Below, in pieces: positions 1-11,399 of a DNA stretch of 64,000 nt (positions are counted from its first letter, which is position 1; each line of letters opens with the position of its first letter). Source of the stretch: Pomphorhynchus laevis (Eukaryota; Acanthocephala; Palaeacanthocephala; Echinorhynchida; Pomphorhynchidae); assembly GCA_012934845.2 (NCBI GenBank), contig WNNJ02003330.1:62001-126000 (forward strand), read 5' to 3'. Below the pieces are notes generated by a model. That model was not told the DNA's origin. It saw nothing but the letters and a program-made list of their open reading frames with translations, and did not search any database. The translations under genes and the position numbers were made by a program.

Positions 1-1050
1 GGGGACCGTAGTTGCTAGAGTAGTTGGGAATGTGGAGTAAGAGGGTGTGACGGGAACGCAGCGATAATGAGGTGGGGCGAGTGTCGTCTAAGAAAGGAAG
101 GTTGATGAACGATGGGGAGTCGACAGCGATGAGACGAAAAGTTACGAGAAGAAGGTTGATGCGGATGTGGATGGTGGGCCAGGAGAGTTGGACGAGATAT
201 TAGAATGTGTGGTCGAAGCGACGGAGACGAAAGAGTACTCGAACAGCAACGCTTATTATTCGTTGTAGGGGTAGGATGATGGATTTTGGAGAATTGGCGA
301 AAAGGTTAAGGCAGTAATCGATTTTAGGGAAAAGAAGCGATGAAGGAAGAGACATACAGGAATGGAAGTCGATAAGCAGGCGGATACGGCAGATGTCACG
401 GAGAATTAAGTTAGACGAGCGACCCTTGTCACGGACGAAGGGTTTAAGGGAAGGGTGATTATCGAAATGGAAGCCTAAGAAAGTGAGACTGGGTACTATG
501 GATATGATCAATGAGGCAAAAGTAGAGTGGGAGGAGATATGTTTGGTTTACGGTGGAGGATCCACATTATTTTGACATTATTTTGGATGCAGGCGATTTC
601 TGTGGAGTGATTAGAGCGAAAAGCGGATTGGAAAGGAGGGTACAGATTGGATGAGGAGAGATAAGCGTTGATCTGTATTAAGATGAGGCGTTCTAAGAGC
701 TTAGAAAGAGTAGGGAGTAGTGAAATGGGGCGATAGCTAGAAGGAAGGGAGGGGTCGAGCGATTGTTTCTTAAGGAGGGACGAACGATTGCGGATTTCCA
801 GTGTGAAGGGAAGATACGACTGCGGATGGACGAGTTAAACAAGGTTGTGAGAAAGGGTATATCGATGAGCATATTGATTTAAGTATGTGGGTAGGCAGGT
901 GATCGGCTGGTGAGGTTTTGCTGCGCAAGAACATTAGAACAGATGAGACTTCGTAATGTGAGACAGGGAGAAGATGAAAGAGTTCCGGAAGGATGAGGCT
1001 AGAGGGCAGAGTGAGATAGGATGGATATCGCCAATGCTTCAAAATCATCC
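1..1050 (-). mobile_element. LINE family A fragment, RT region, runs off window start
   Basis: Minus-strand remnant of a non-LTR retrotransposon of the Jockey/CR1 type. Two conserved reverse-transcriptase stretches are readable. About 770-1048 gives an N-terminal RT segment (SKTSPADHLPTHILKSICSS). About 200-511 gives the C-terminal palm/thumb segment (FLGFHFDN, LFPKIDYCLNLFANSPKS). The same sequence occurs on the plus strand at 8742-9998 and 24257-25870. Compared with those copies, this one lacks roughly 500 bp of central RT (near 540-600), including the catalytic region, so it is dead. The 3' end lies outside the window. Family membership is firm; the exact clade is inferred. Confidence 0.85.
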
Positions 1051-3089
1051 ACCAATGCTTTCGTAGCCAGAGCTTCCATAATATAGTCGAAGGGCTGGCT
1101 AAGCTCAGAATGACGATTGATTGCGGATGGCGTCGAGCATCTTCTTAAAAACTTTGCCCCATATCTCTCTTGAAGTGTAGATCGAAGGTTATACGAAGTT
1201 TTTTTAAAACGTGCGAAATTTCTTCCGGATTACGTTTAATTATTTTTTAACTGTTGAAACTATCTATAAAGTGTTTCATGGATTTCAACTGTTTTCACAC
1301 ATCCACCAATGCGTCGTGAACTGCGCAGTCAATTGAATTCGCAGAAGACTTCCGAGCAAATGAACGACAAATTTGAAAGTAACTTTCAAGTGTGGTAAAC
1401 ACGATTAAATATACATAATTTCTTCCAAATCAAGTTTATACTATGTTTCCATCCACATCACCTTCACTACTTCATTCACGTCGACCCAAAATGTGTGTAA
1501 TTTCTTCCAGATCAAGTTTCAATATTTTTAAATAATGCATCAATAACATGCACATATGATTTTATCTTTATATTGAATTAAAGTATAAATTTGTGTATAC
1601 GATCGTTTGGCAATGCAGAATTTAAAAATGTAAAGATATGCACATGTTATAATATAAAAATTTGTCGTAAATTTAAAATTAAATTACTATTTTGCTAAAA
1701 TATTCGAATTCAAATAAAAGTCGTTTATACTCATCGGAACAAATTGGATTTTGAAATTATATTCTGAAAATTATATATATTCTAAAACTGAAAATTTAAA
1801 GCAATATTTCTTATAATGAGTGAAATTATTGAATTTTTAATTTTATTTTAAATAATTAAAATTAATTTTTAAGTACTTTAACTGATTTCTCTAAAAAAAT
1901 CTAGATTAAAAGCGTAATATTACATAGTATTTTGTTAAATAAAAAATTTTCAAAGCGGTTTATCGCACTACACAAACAAGACCCAATGTGCGGATAATGT
2001 TCCAAATACTTGGTAGCCCGGGGTGGTGACCAAAATTTTAAATGTGATAAGAGTGTAAGCTTTAGACTGTCAAGCAACATGAATGAGAATTAGCAAATAA
2101 AAGACAATTAAAATATTTTTATTCTGATGTCAATAGTTGTAATCAATCCGAATGTCGGAAGGTACTACTATATATGAAGGAGTTTGTGTACACAGACGTA
2201 TTATCTCGAATGCTTAAGCCGGAGCTGGGCCGTCAGTAAAGTTTTCGATTTATCACTCATTTTTCTTCCCATGTTAACCTATGATTATGAGATATGCGTA
2301 ATGACCGAAAGAACAAAATCTGGTGAACATACGACCGACATGTTTTATGCTTACCTTTACGATCGGCTATCCGTGAAAATTTTAAAGTATTACTGCTGTT
2401 TTTCATATTTAAAAAGCCAGTTAAAATGGTTAAGACAATTTTGAGGATTACTAGAGAACGCATTCTTAGTGAGGTGTTTTAGGATGAGCTCTCTAAGAAG
2501 ATACCCCTTGTAGATCTCGTCACAGTTAAGAAGCAAATCTTAAAACTTGCTAATGACTGCCTCAAATTATTTAAAACTAAGCTTTGGTGTGTCATCGCCA
2601 AATTTCAATTTTTGTGTGTAAAAATGCAAAGTCTTCTTGGCATATTCTATTTTGATTCACGTACCTTCATTGTCAACAATACCATGAAGGCACTTGGCTC
2701 TTCCAACTCATTTTATGTTCATATGAATCTTATCGATTCAAATCATATGATGATGATCAGTTATAATTGATGTTTTGAACACGTTGCCTGTAGCAAAGGT
2801 GGGGCTCTTTTTACAAAAAAAATATTATAATTTTATAAAAATAGTTTTATAATTTTACAACGCAGAATACCTTCGGTGCAGCATAGACACCAACTTATAC
2901 TGATTGATAAATCAATCTGCATTGATCAGAGATTCACTATTATTATCAATCTGCCATATTTTTTTAGATAAATTTAATTTGATCTCGTCAAAAGAAAAAT
3001 TACAAATTCAAATAAATAACAAAAATCAACAAAAAAAATTATTACAAATTAGAGTAAGTATAATGAATGATCAGATTCTAAATTCTCAC
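1051..3089. other. AT-rich non-coding stretch
   Basis: No convincing gene or element is seen. Short ORFs exist but lack family resemblance. On the minus strand a donor-like AAAG/GTAAGC lies at 2355/2354, after a short open stretch from about 2440. It could be an internal exon of the gene whose first exon is proposed at 3090-3480, but no matching acceptor stands out. Confidence 0.4.
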
Positions 3090-3480
3090 CGATCGGCAAG
3101 GATTTTGTAAGCTCCGGCTTATTACTGTACTTTTTAGAGTTATTTCTTTGTGATCGCTGATATTCTTCGCTATCATGTTCATGCGATCCATGAGCGTTGC
3201 TGTGACGATTATCTTCCGATTCGGTTGATGTATTCGCGGCCGCGGTGGTGGCGGTTGTAATGAATTCGTTATTTCTTCGAACCATGTTTGAGCAACTCTT
3301 CAAAATTGATGCGATATTACTACTTTTATTCGTAATTAAGTGATTGGTGGTATTTGTTGTCACTATCATTTGTACTGCCGCTGGTGCGTCGTCATGTTGA
3401 TCATGCTCAACACCTTGAACATCAACAACATTGTCGGGTAGTATAAGATCATCACACATGTTATTTATGTCATCTGCCAT
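3090..3480 (-). CDS. candidate first coding exon of a host gene
   Basis: An open reading frame starts at an ATG at 3480 and runs for about 130 codons to a strong splice-donor match (G/GTGAGA, intron starting at 3089). The protein begins MADDINNMCDDLILPDN. It is acidic and low in complexity, with Thr/Ala runs and a His/Asp/Glu/Ser-rich stretch, as in disordered N-termini of regulatory proteins. No domain is recognised. Base composition is richer in G+C than the AT-rich flanks, which supports coding. The frame stays open for about 14 codons past the donor before stopping. Downstream exons would lie at lower coordinates and are not clearly seen. It could also be a chance ORF. Confidence 0.45.
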
Positions 3481-3502
3481 ATTATTTAAATAATATGGCA
3501 GA
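3473..3502. repeat. perfect 30-bp palindrome over a candidate start codon
   Basis: The 15-base arms TCTGCCATATTATTT and AAATAATATGGCAGA are perfect reverse complements with no spacer. The palindrome covers the ATG of the candidate exon on the minus strand and places the same ATGGCAGA context on the plus strand. Confidence 0.85.
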
Positions 3503-4598
3503 AATTAATAACAAGTATGAAACAAATTTGTTATTTCCCAATAACAATTACTCTATTACTTAAAACAGTAGTTGAAAAGTTCTGCCTCCAATATTAGTAG
3601 TACAAAATAAAAGCTGGTTAAGATTCATATACTAATTACTTCAATTAATTACTTCGTTGATAAGCTTTTTATTGTAAACTATTTAATGGAAAAACGTTTT
3701 ATTGACACGACCTCCTAAAACGATTTAGTTTATCTACCCTTGGGCACGAAAGGTGATTTACAAATCATTCGATCGGATCACTCATCGACCATGATAAGGA
3801 TGTCTTTGTGGTCTTTTGTCTGATCAAGAATTGATACCAATCAGAATCACTTCATTACTCGGATTTTAATACAGCACACATCATTGATATACTTAGTACA
3901 TTGTACCATACTCCGCTATCATGCAAATTCTTTTAACATTAATCAAAACTTATTAAGGTATTCTCTTAGCAATATTTATCTTTACACATTGAATAAAATA
4001 CCTGGATTTCATCAATTCACTTATTTGGGCTGTTAGCTTAACCTGAACATGTTCAAGAATGTCCTTTATAAATCAAAATAATCATTGAAATGGTCAATGT
4101 ATGCAATTAAAAGAGGGAGTTTTAGTGCTACTTTAGAGTATTTAAGCTAGCCGTGGAATTGTCTTCTTACCTAAGGAACGCCCTTCGGAACTAATTAAAG
4201 TTCCAAAGGGCGTTCCAAAGGGGGAGTTTTAGTGATACTTTGGAGTATTTAAGCTGGCGGGGACTTGTCTTCTTACCTAAGGGGCGTCCTTCGGAACCAA
4301 ATACTATGATTGTTTAGGCATTTTTGTACGATTACCATCAATTGTTCTGTTTAAGTGATCTCTTAAATGTGTTGCAGACTGCGGGTAATCATTCGTATAT
4401 TGTCATTTTAGTATTTTCAAGCAAGATATTATTCTTCGTCACATACTGTCGAATTCTGAGTTACTTATAAAAAGTTAATAAGTTTAATAAGTTAATAATC
4501 TTTTAGAAAGCGTTACAAAAACGCTTGTATTTTTACAAAAGCATTACAAAATTAATGTAAAATTAAAGCGTTCAATGATCAGTCATTCTTTATATTTG
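3503..4598. other. non-coding stretch upstream of LTR element
   Basis: AT-rich DNA without recognisable genes. Its one structured part is the direct repeat with an internal hairpin at 4115-4297, listed separately. Confidence 0.4.
4115..4297. repeat. direct repeat (about 77 bp, period 107) with hairpin between copies
   Basis: Two similar units, 4115-4191 and 4222-4297, both begin GGGAGTTTTAGTG, carry a TATA-like GTATTTAAGCT and end CCTTCGGAAC. The first unit's end AACGCCCTTCGGAAC (4177-4191) is nearly complementary (14 of 15) to GTTCCAAAGGGCGTT at 4200-4214. A duplicated promoter-like or LTR-derived segment is possible, since the Ty3/gypsy element starts 300 bp downstream, but this is inference. 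Confidence 0.65.
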
Positions 4599-4706
4599 TG
4601 ATATTTGACAAGTAACTTGAACTATTTACCTTGTATTAAACTTTGCTTTAACGATTATATTTGTTATAGATATTTAAATAAAGCTTCCTGAAAGTTTAAT
4701 ATTACA
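4599..4706 (+). repeat. 5' terminal repeat of the Ty3/gypsy-type element
   Basis: A 108-bp repeat bounded by TG...CA, matching 8172-8279. It contains an AATAAA-like poly(A) signal near its end. At 108 bp it is short for this superfamily, so it may be only part of a once longer LTR. Confidence 0.75.
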
Positions 4707-7700
4707 ATTTATTTAAATATTGTACGCGAGCGATGGATAATAAAGCACAGGATTCGTCTTTGTGATTTCCCAAGTGGATAGTCTGGCGAGATATTTGCAA
4801 CCCAGTAAACTTACAATCAACAGCTCAGATTCTGATGCCCTGGATATTTGGCGTCAATGGTACGACACCTTTAAAGAATTTCTTACTCGTATTCATGCTA
4901 CTGAGTCAGACAAATTGTCAATTCTACGCAATTATGTTTCTCCAACTATATACCGAAGCATAAAGAATGCGCAATCGTAGGATGAAGCTATCAAATTGTT
5001 GCAAGAAATGTTTGACAAAACGATCAGCGTCGTAAATAAAATACCACGAATTTGGAAATGCTACTTTTGTGGAAAAACAACTAAACATCACCGATCTCTA
5101 TGCCCGGCCAAGGATGCAAACTGTTCAAAATGTGGAAAGGTTGGGCATTTCGGGCGGGTATGTAAAAGTAACTCAGTCTTGACATTCGCAATGTCATGCG
5201 CTGTTTCATTTGACTCTAGAATTTTCATCCCAATGCGCATTAAAAATCAAATATTAAATGCAATGGTTGATACTGGAAGCACTAACAATTTTATTCGTTC
5301 CGACGTAGCTCGAAAACTAAATTTAACATATGATTCCCGTTGTAAGGATGTGGTGACAATGGCAATGGCAAATATGGCAACTTCGACGAAAGGGACAGTG
5401 GGACAAGATATCGTCGTTTTTGATCGATTATATAAATCGGTGTCATTTGGCGTACTCCAAAATTTGTGCTCAGAATGCATATTAGGACAAAACTTTCTGT
5501 CGCGACATCAATCTATTACTTTTTCTTTGCCCGGAAGAGAATTGCCCGTTTCAATCAACGCTATTACAACAATGCGAGTGCAACCTCCAAAGCTTTTCTC
5601 GGGCAATGCTAAATCACGGAGATCGATTGCAACAAAGTCACGACGTTTTACACAGCCCGAAATTAAATTTATCAGAATAGAAATAAGTCAACTTTTATCG
5701 AACGGAATAATACGACCTAGCAAATCACCATGGAGAGATCAACCCCTTATTGTAAAGAACTCGAAGAAATGGAGATTGGTAATAGATTATTCCAGAACAG
5801 TCAACATTTATACGAGTTTGGATGCGTATCCGATTCCCCATATTGAAGATATTGTTGACCAGGTCAGTCAATATGCGCTTTACACTGCTGTCGATCTGAC
5901 ATCTGCTTATCATCAAGTCCGAATGGATGAGTTCGAAATGACTTTTACTGCATTTGAAGCAGATGGATCTCTCTATGAATTCTGCGAGATTTCTTTTGGC
6001 TTAACGAATGCTGTTCCTGATTTTCAGCGCGTTTTGAACACAATCATCTCCGATGAGCATTTAGACGGAACATACGCTTATCTCGACGACGTAGTCATTT
6101 GTGGGAAAGACAAAGACGATCATGATCGAAATTTAAAGCGATTTATGGAAATTGTCAAAAAGTACAATATCACATTAAATCCAGACAAGACAAGAAGTGC
6201 AAGCAATAGTATAAGTTTACTTGGCTATCAAATTTCCGGAAAACAAAAAAGACCTGATCTCGAGAGAGTGCACTGTCTAGAATTTCGTAAATTACCTACA
6301 AATATGCAGTCTTTACGCCGAGTGATCGGATTATTTCCACACTACTCGAAATGGGGAAAAGATTTTTCTTTCAAAATACGTCCTCTAGTCAAAGTTCAGA
6401 CTTTTCCTATATCAACTGAGGCTATAAACTCATTCGAATTGATTCGCCAACAAATTATTGAAGCTATCCATGGTACATTTGATTTCACTATTCCTTTTAC
6501 TGTGGATACCGACGCATCGAATTACTCAATTGGAGCAGTACTGTCCCAGCATTCTAAGCCCATTACATATTTCTCTAAGATGCTAGATAAAACGTCATTG
6601 CATCAGTCGTCTATCGAGAAGGAAGCCTCTGCTATAATATTTGCGCTACGACATTGGATACATTACTTGATTGGGCGAAAGTTTACAATAATTAGCGATC
6701 AGCGGTCGGTTGTGTATATATTCAACAAGCAACAACGAAGTAAAATTAAAAATGAAAAAATAGAACGATGGAAAATGGAACTTTCAGAGTATGTATTTGA
6801 AATTGTGTATAGACCTGGAACGCTTAACACAGTGGCTGACTCATTTAACAAGCAACAACGAAGTAAAATTAAAAATGAAAAAATAGAACGATAGAAAATG
6901 GAACTTTCAGAGTATGTATTTGAAATTGTGTATAGACCTGAAACGCTAAACACAATGGCTGACTCATTGTCAAAAGATGTTTGTGGAACCATAAAAGGTC
7001 TCGATAAGCTAGCTGAATTACATTGTCGTTTGTGTCATCCTGATTGCACACGATTGACTCATTACGTTCGGCAGGAAAATTGACCTTATTCATTGGATGA
7101 AATTCGAACGATTATTAACAAGTGCGATGCATGTATTCGTATAAAGCCTAGATTTTTAAAACCTCTAGAAGCACATTTGATAAAAGCGACTTCTCCTTTT
7201 GAACGCTTAGCCATTGATTTTAAAGGACCACTGCCTACAAAATCCGGTCGCCCTTACTTATTAACCATAATCGACGAATTTTCTCGTTTTCCATACGGAT
7301 TTGCTTGTGAGGATACGAGTAGCAAATCTGTGATAAAATGCTTAACTTCGCTTTTCAATATATTCGGTCCTCCTCAATTTGTACTCACTGACCGAGGACG
7401 ATCATTCACTTCAAACGAGTTTTATTCATTTTTGCATAAAAATTGTGTTGCTGTAGGACACAGTTCTGTGTACAATCCACGTGGAAATGCCCAAGTCGAG
7501 CGTCTAAATAGAACTTTGTGGCGAGCCATACAACTAAGATTACACGATCTAAGATATCCACTACATAGATGGGAAGAGACACTTGACATCGCGCTTTATT
7601 CTATTCGTTCATTGCTCTGTACATCTATCGGAACTACACCACACGAGAGAATGTTTTTCCATCCTAGACGAATTTCTGAAAGACAAGCAACACCAAAGAC

Positions 7701-8171
7701 AATGCAGGGAGAGATAAAGTTCTTATTCGTAATTTTAATTCTCAAAATAAGTAGTTCTAAAGTAGTCGAGGGCAAGATATTTTATACAAACGACAACTAT
7801 TCTCGAGTTGTACTAAACAACGACCGCGAAGTTACAATTAATAATCGACATATATGCCATCCAACGGAATCGTCTAGCTTAGAATATGAACTTGTCCCAG
7901 AACCAAAATCTTCCTTAAACGTTTCATCAGAAGAACGGGTTATACAAAATATAGATGAGGATCTGAATCGGAATAGATTTGACGAAATCGAGAAACCTGA
8001 TGATCTTTCAGATTATTTTTCAGAATATACAATCTCACCAGAAGAAATAGCGACGTACGATAAAAATAGCAAATTCCCTGGCGGATTACAGATTTCTTCA
8101 AAAGGCCGAAAACTAGCAAGACCAAAATATCTCAACGATTATTTTAAAAAGAAGAAGAGCGCCGAAGAAAG

Positions 8172-8279
8172 TGATATTTGACAAGTAACTTGAACTATTT
8201 ATCTTGTATTGAACTTTGCTTTGACGATTATATTTATTATAGATATTTTAATTAAGCTTCCTGAAAGTTTAATATTATA
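8172..8279 (+). repeat. 3' terminal repeat of the Ty3/gypsy-type element
   Basis: A 108-bp copy of the repeat at 4599-4706, about 6.5 percent diverged, directly after a purine-rich stretch at the end of the integrase region. Confidence 0.75.
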
Positions 8280-8741
8280 ATATTATATTAAGTTGACAAA
8301 AAATGAACATATCTTGGTAGTAATTTTACCGTCGCAGCTTCAACGAAAGTTTTTGGAGTTTTAACAGCTCGAGTAATACGTTTGAACAAGTACTTCATAC
8401 ATTCTTCATTGTAATCTAAATACGGTCATATAATTCCTGCTGTCTTGCTTTAGTGTGATAAGAAAATGTTCTCCTAATCTGTGAAGTTACATGTGTGAAT
8501 CGACTAGTAAAAGAGTATACTTGTAATTAAGCCGTAGCATCGAAGAGAGTCTTTTTATGACTTATATGAACTGTATCGATTTTGAAACTATCTTATATTA
8601 TTTTCCTTTAATATTCTTGATAAAGCAATTCAACACTTCTTTTAGCAATTTTATTTCAAATATTAGGATCAGATTTTAAATGTTAAAAAATTTAGATTTA
8701 GCTGCAATTGTGAGAATGTAATACACCATACGGATTTACAT
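8280..8741. other. non-coding spacer
   Basis: AT-rich sequence between the LTR element and the segmental duplication. Nothing recognisable. Confidence 0.4.
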
Positions 8742-9998
8742 TTATCTCTCTTCATCTAATCTGTACCCTACTTTCCAATTCGCTTTACGCTTTAATCACT
8801 CCACAGAAATCGCCTGCATGAAAGTTTATAGCGACCTACTCATTTCTCGTGGCAAGGCACTATTTAGTGTTCTCATCTCCCTCGAGCTATAATCCGCCTT
8901 CGACATCGTCGACAACTGCATCATCCTTTCTCGCCTTAGTTATGATTACGGATTTTCTTCCTCCTCAGCTGCATGGTTTGCCTCATAATTATCCGACCGT
9001 TCCTTTTATGTCTGTTCAAATTCATCATCCTCTATTCCCATCCATATCTTTTGCGGGGTCCCACAAGGTTCAGTCCTAGGTCCCCTGCTTTTCTCTTTTC
9101 TACTCGGCGATCTCTCTCCGCTTATCAAACCTTACTCTTTTAACGTCATGCAATACGCCGATGGCATCCTCATCTATGCTCATGCACACGCACATCGCAT
9201 ACACGATATCGGCATTTCTGCTTCCAACTGTCTTTCTTCTATCTACAAACGTCTCTCCCATCTTCGTCTCGTTCTAAGCACAGACAAGTCTAAAATAATG
9301 TGGATCCTCCACAGTCAACCTAACATATCTCCTCCCCCGTCAACCTAACATATTTCCTCCCTGTATCTTTTGCCTCATCAATTATCCCCGTAGTCCACAA
9401 TCTCACTTTCTTAGGATTCCATTTCGATGATCACCTTTCCCTTAAAATCGTCTCTTTTTTCATCGCTTCTTTTCCCTAAAATCGATTACTGCCTCTGCCT
9501 TTTCGCCAATTCTCCAAAATTCATCATCCTACCCCTAAAAAGCATCATCAACTCCGCCGTTCGAGTGCTCCTACGTCTCCGTCGATTTGCCGAACACATC
9601 CACATATCTTGCCCAACTTTCCTGTCCTACCATCCACATCTGCATCAAACTCCGAATTTTCTCAAAACGCTTCGTCTCATCGCTATCTGCTTCCCATCGT
9701 TCATCAACATCCCTTTCTTAGACGACGCTCATCCCACCTATCTATCACCGCGTTCACGTAATTCCCACTTATTCTACGTTCCCAATTACTCTAACCACTT
9801 CGGTCTCCGATCCTTCCTCGTCGCGGCCCTACTCGCCTGGAATCAGTTCCCACTTGACGTCCGCCGCGCTCCCTCCTTTATTGCATTCAAATGCCAGATC
9901 CGTACCCACCTCCTCGAAATATTATTTACATTTCTTTTTGTTGTGATCATGTAAGCGGGCGCCGGCACACATTTGCCACGTAAAAATAAATTTTTTTA
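8742..9998 (+). mobile_element. LINE family A, 3' part
   Basis: Plus-strand RT C-terminal half and tail of a Jockey/CR1-like LINE. Readable pieces include the palm core (MQYADGILIYAHA, a YADG variant of YADD) near 9148 and a 175-codon C-terminal frame at 9427-9954 (LFPKIDYCLCLFANSPKF, then ARTHLL-type end). A short GC-rich tail and an A/T-rich end follow to about 9998. The frame is interrupted several times and the endonuclease half is absent, so it is 5'-truncated and inactive. The copy at 25022 reads YADD. Confidence 0.85.
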
Positions 9999-11399
9999 TA
10001 AAGGAAGGAGATAATTTATTTGCCGTAATAAAATTTTATGTCTAAATATAGGCCCACAGTAATTATAGAGCTATATATAGAGTTGTATAGAGTAAGGTAT
10101 AGAGGGCATTCAGAACTAACTCATTTATCATCCAACAAATCAATAGCATCATTGTGCATTTCAAAGTCGAAACATTTGGAAAACTGAATATTTTTTCCAT
10201 TTTGTTAATTCTAAATTGTATAATAACACAAACTTTTGATATTTGGATAGTTTTACAAAGTGACTACTGAAAGTAATCTCCAATGATTCAGATGTAGTTG
10301 AAGGCATTTTTGATTTTTCTTTACAAATTTTAATGTAAACAGCCTACGAAATAACAATAACATCAGTATATTTGTGTCTTTATTTACTTTCAAATCCAAA
10401 TTCACTTCGATCTTCATATTGATAACAGCCTCGTCTGTCAGGGATAGGATAGTAGTGATATTTTTATTGCCCAAATGATTCTAGAATGACATTTATTCTT
10501 AGAATATTTGGGAATTTATCATATTGACTGATTCTATCGATTATTTCTGTGAATGCTGTTTTAAGATTTGGACTATTTTGTTCTAACTTTATCAAAGTGC
10601 CTAGTAGAAACCTATCATAGTGTACACATGAATATTCAGATACCAATATTATGCCTACGCATAATGGTTCTAATGATTTACATAATGGGATTGCATCATT
10701 TCCATATGGGTTATAATATTTCTCGAGTATATCATACAACTGTTGTAAAATGGCTTGGAAGAATCCACTTCCTTTATAAATATATGAATCAACTTTATAT
10801 ATATATGTATAATTCAAAACAATAAGGAGATTATAATTTATCAAGGAAACTTAGAAGCGATTCACAGTGATCAACGGAGTGCCGAATAGTGTAGTAATTT
10901 ATTTTGATGGTTAAATGCATATTTATATCGGGAAAAACGATGGATAATAGGGGTAATCGCTGTTTGAGGCATTTAGTTGAATTTTCTTTCTTAATTCGAG
11001 AACATAGTTTCTTACATTATAAGCCTTTACCAATCGGATATCTATTTTTACTCTTGTGATTGCAGTACTCAAAGTTTGGTAGAATATTAAGTATACGATT
11101 GGGTAAATATTTCTAGCTGTAATTTATAAGCATCATCAGCATGTTCATTTATTAATAATAAATGCTTTATTTAGCAAAGTATAACAACTTTGTAATATAA
11201 TAATATCTTATATTTTATTTATAGTGGCAAATGCACGCATATGCGCGCTTACATGCCGACGTAGAAGAAATATACTAAGCAAGAAAACAAAAACAATAGA
11301 ATGTAAAATGAAAATGTTGATGAAATTGAAGCAAGTGTATTGAAGATAAAGGAGATGAGTGGAATGTGACAAGGCGTCCGGGATAAACAAAAAATGTTG
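9999..11399. other. unique-looking DNA inside the segmental duplication
   Basis: Apart from the minus-strand ORF at 10464-10844, this stretch shows no recognisable element. It is repeated at 25870-27270 as part of the duplication. Confidence 0.4.
10464..10844 (-). pseudogene. unassigned ORF, possible host exon, in duplication copy 1
   Basis: An open frame of up to 126 codons on the minus strand. Its protein-like core begins after an acceptor-like AAAG near 10780 and contains FFQAILQQLYDILEKYYNPY and LLGTLIKLEQNSP, a helix-rich composition suggestive of a repeat-helical protein. A second open frame follows in a different phase (10253-10474, ILSLTDEAVINMKIEVNLDL), as if an intron or a frameshift lies between. 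I do not recognise the family. It is duplicated at 26332-26680 with two or three substitutions. It may be a fragment of a host gene carried along with the duplicated segment. Confidence 0.35.

Larger units (their letters stand above)
4599..8279 (+). mobile_element. Ty3/gypsy-type LTR retrotransposon, broken
   Basis: A fossil LTR element about 3.7 kb long. Parts in order: a short gag-like region (about 4760-4980), CCHC zinc knuckles (about 5050-5170, CYFCGKTTKHHRSLC), an aspartic protease (about 5260-5480, VDTGSTNNF), reverse transcriptase (about 5640-6250, with YLDDV), RNase H (about 6490-6830, TDASNYSIGAVL), and an integrase with zinc-binding and DDE core regions (about 7090-7700, LTDRGRSFTS, NPRGNAQVERLNR). 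Integrase after RNase H is the Ty3/gypsy order. The terminal repeats differ at 7 of 108 positions, so the insertion is old, clearly older than the segmental duplication nearby. The element is broken, with several breaks (about three to five). Confidence 0.9.

Noticed and set aside
2184-2444. 86-codon plus-strand ORF
   Set aside because: It begins at GTG, not ATG, and shows no family resemblance or splice context.
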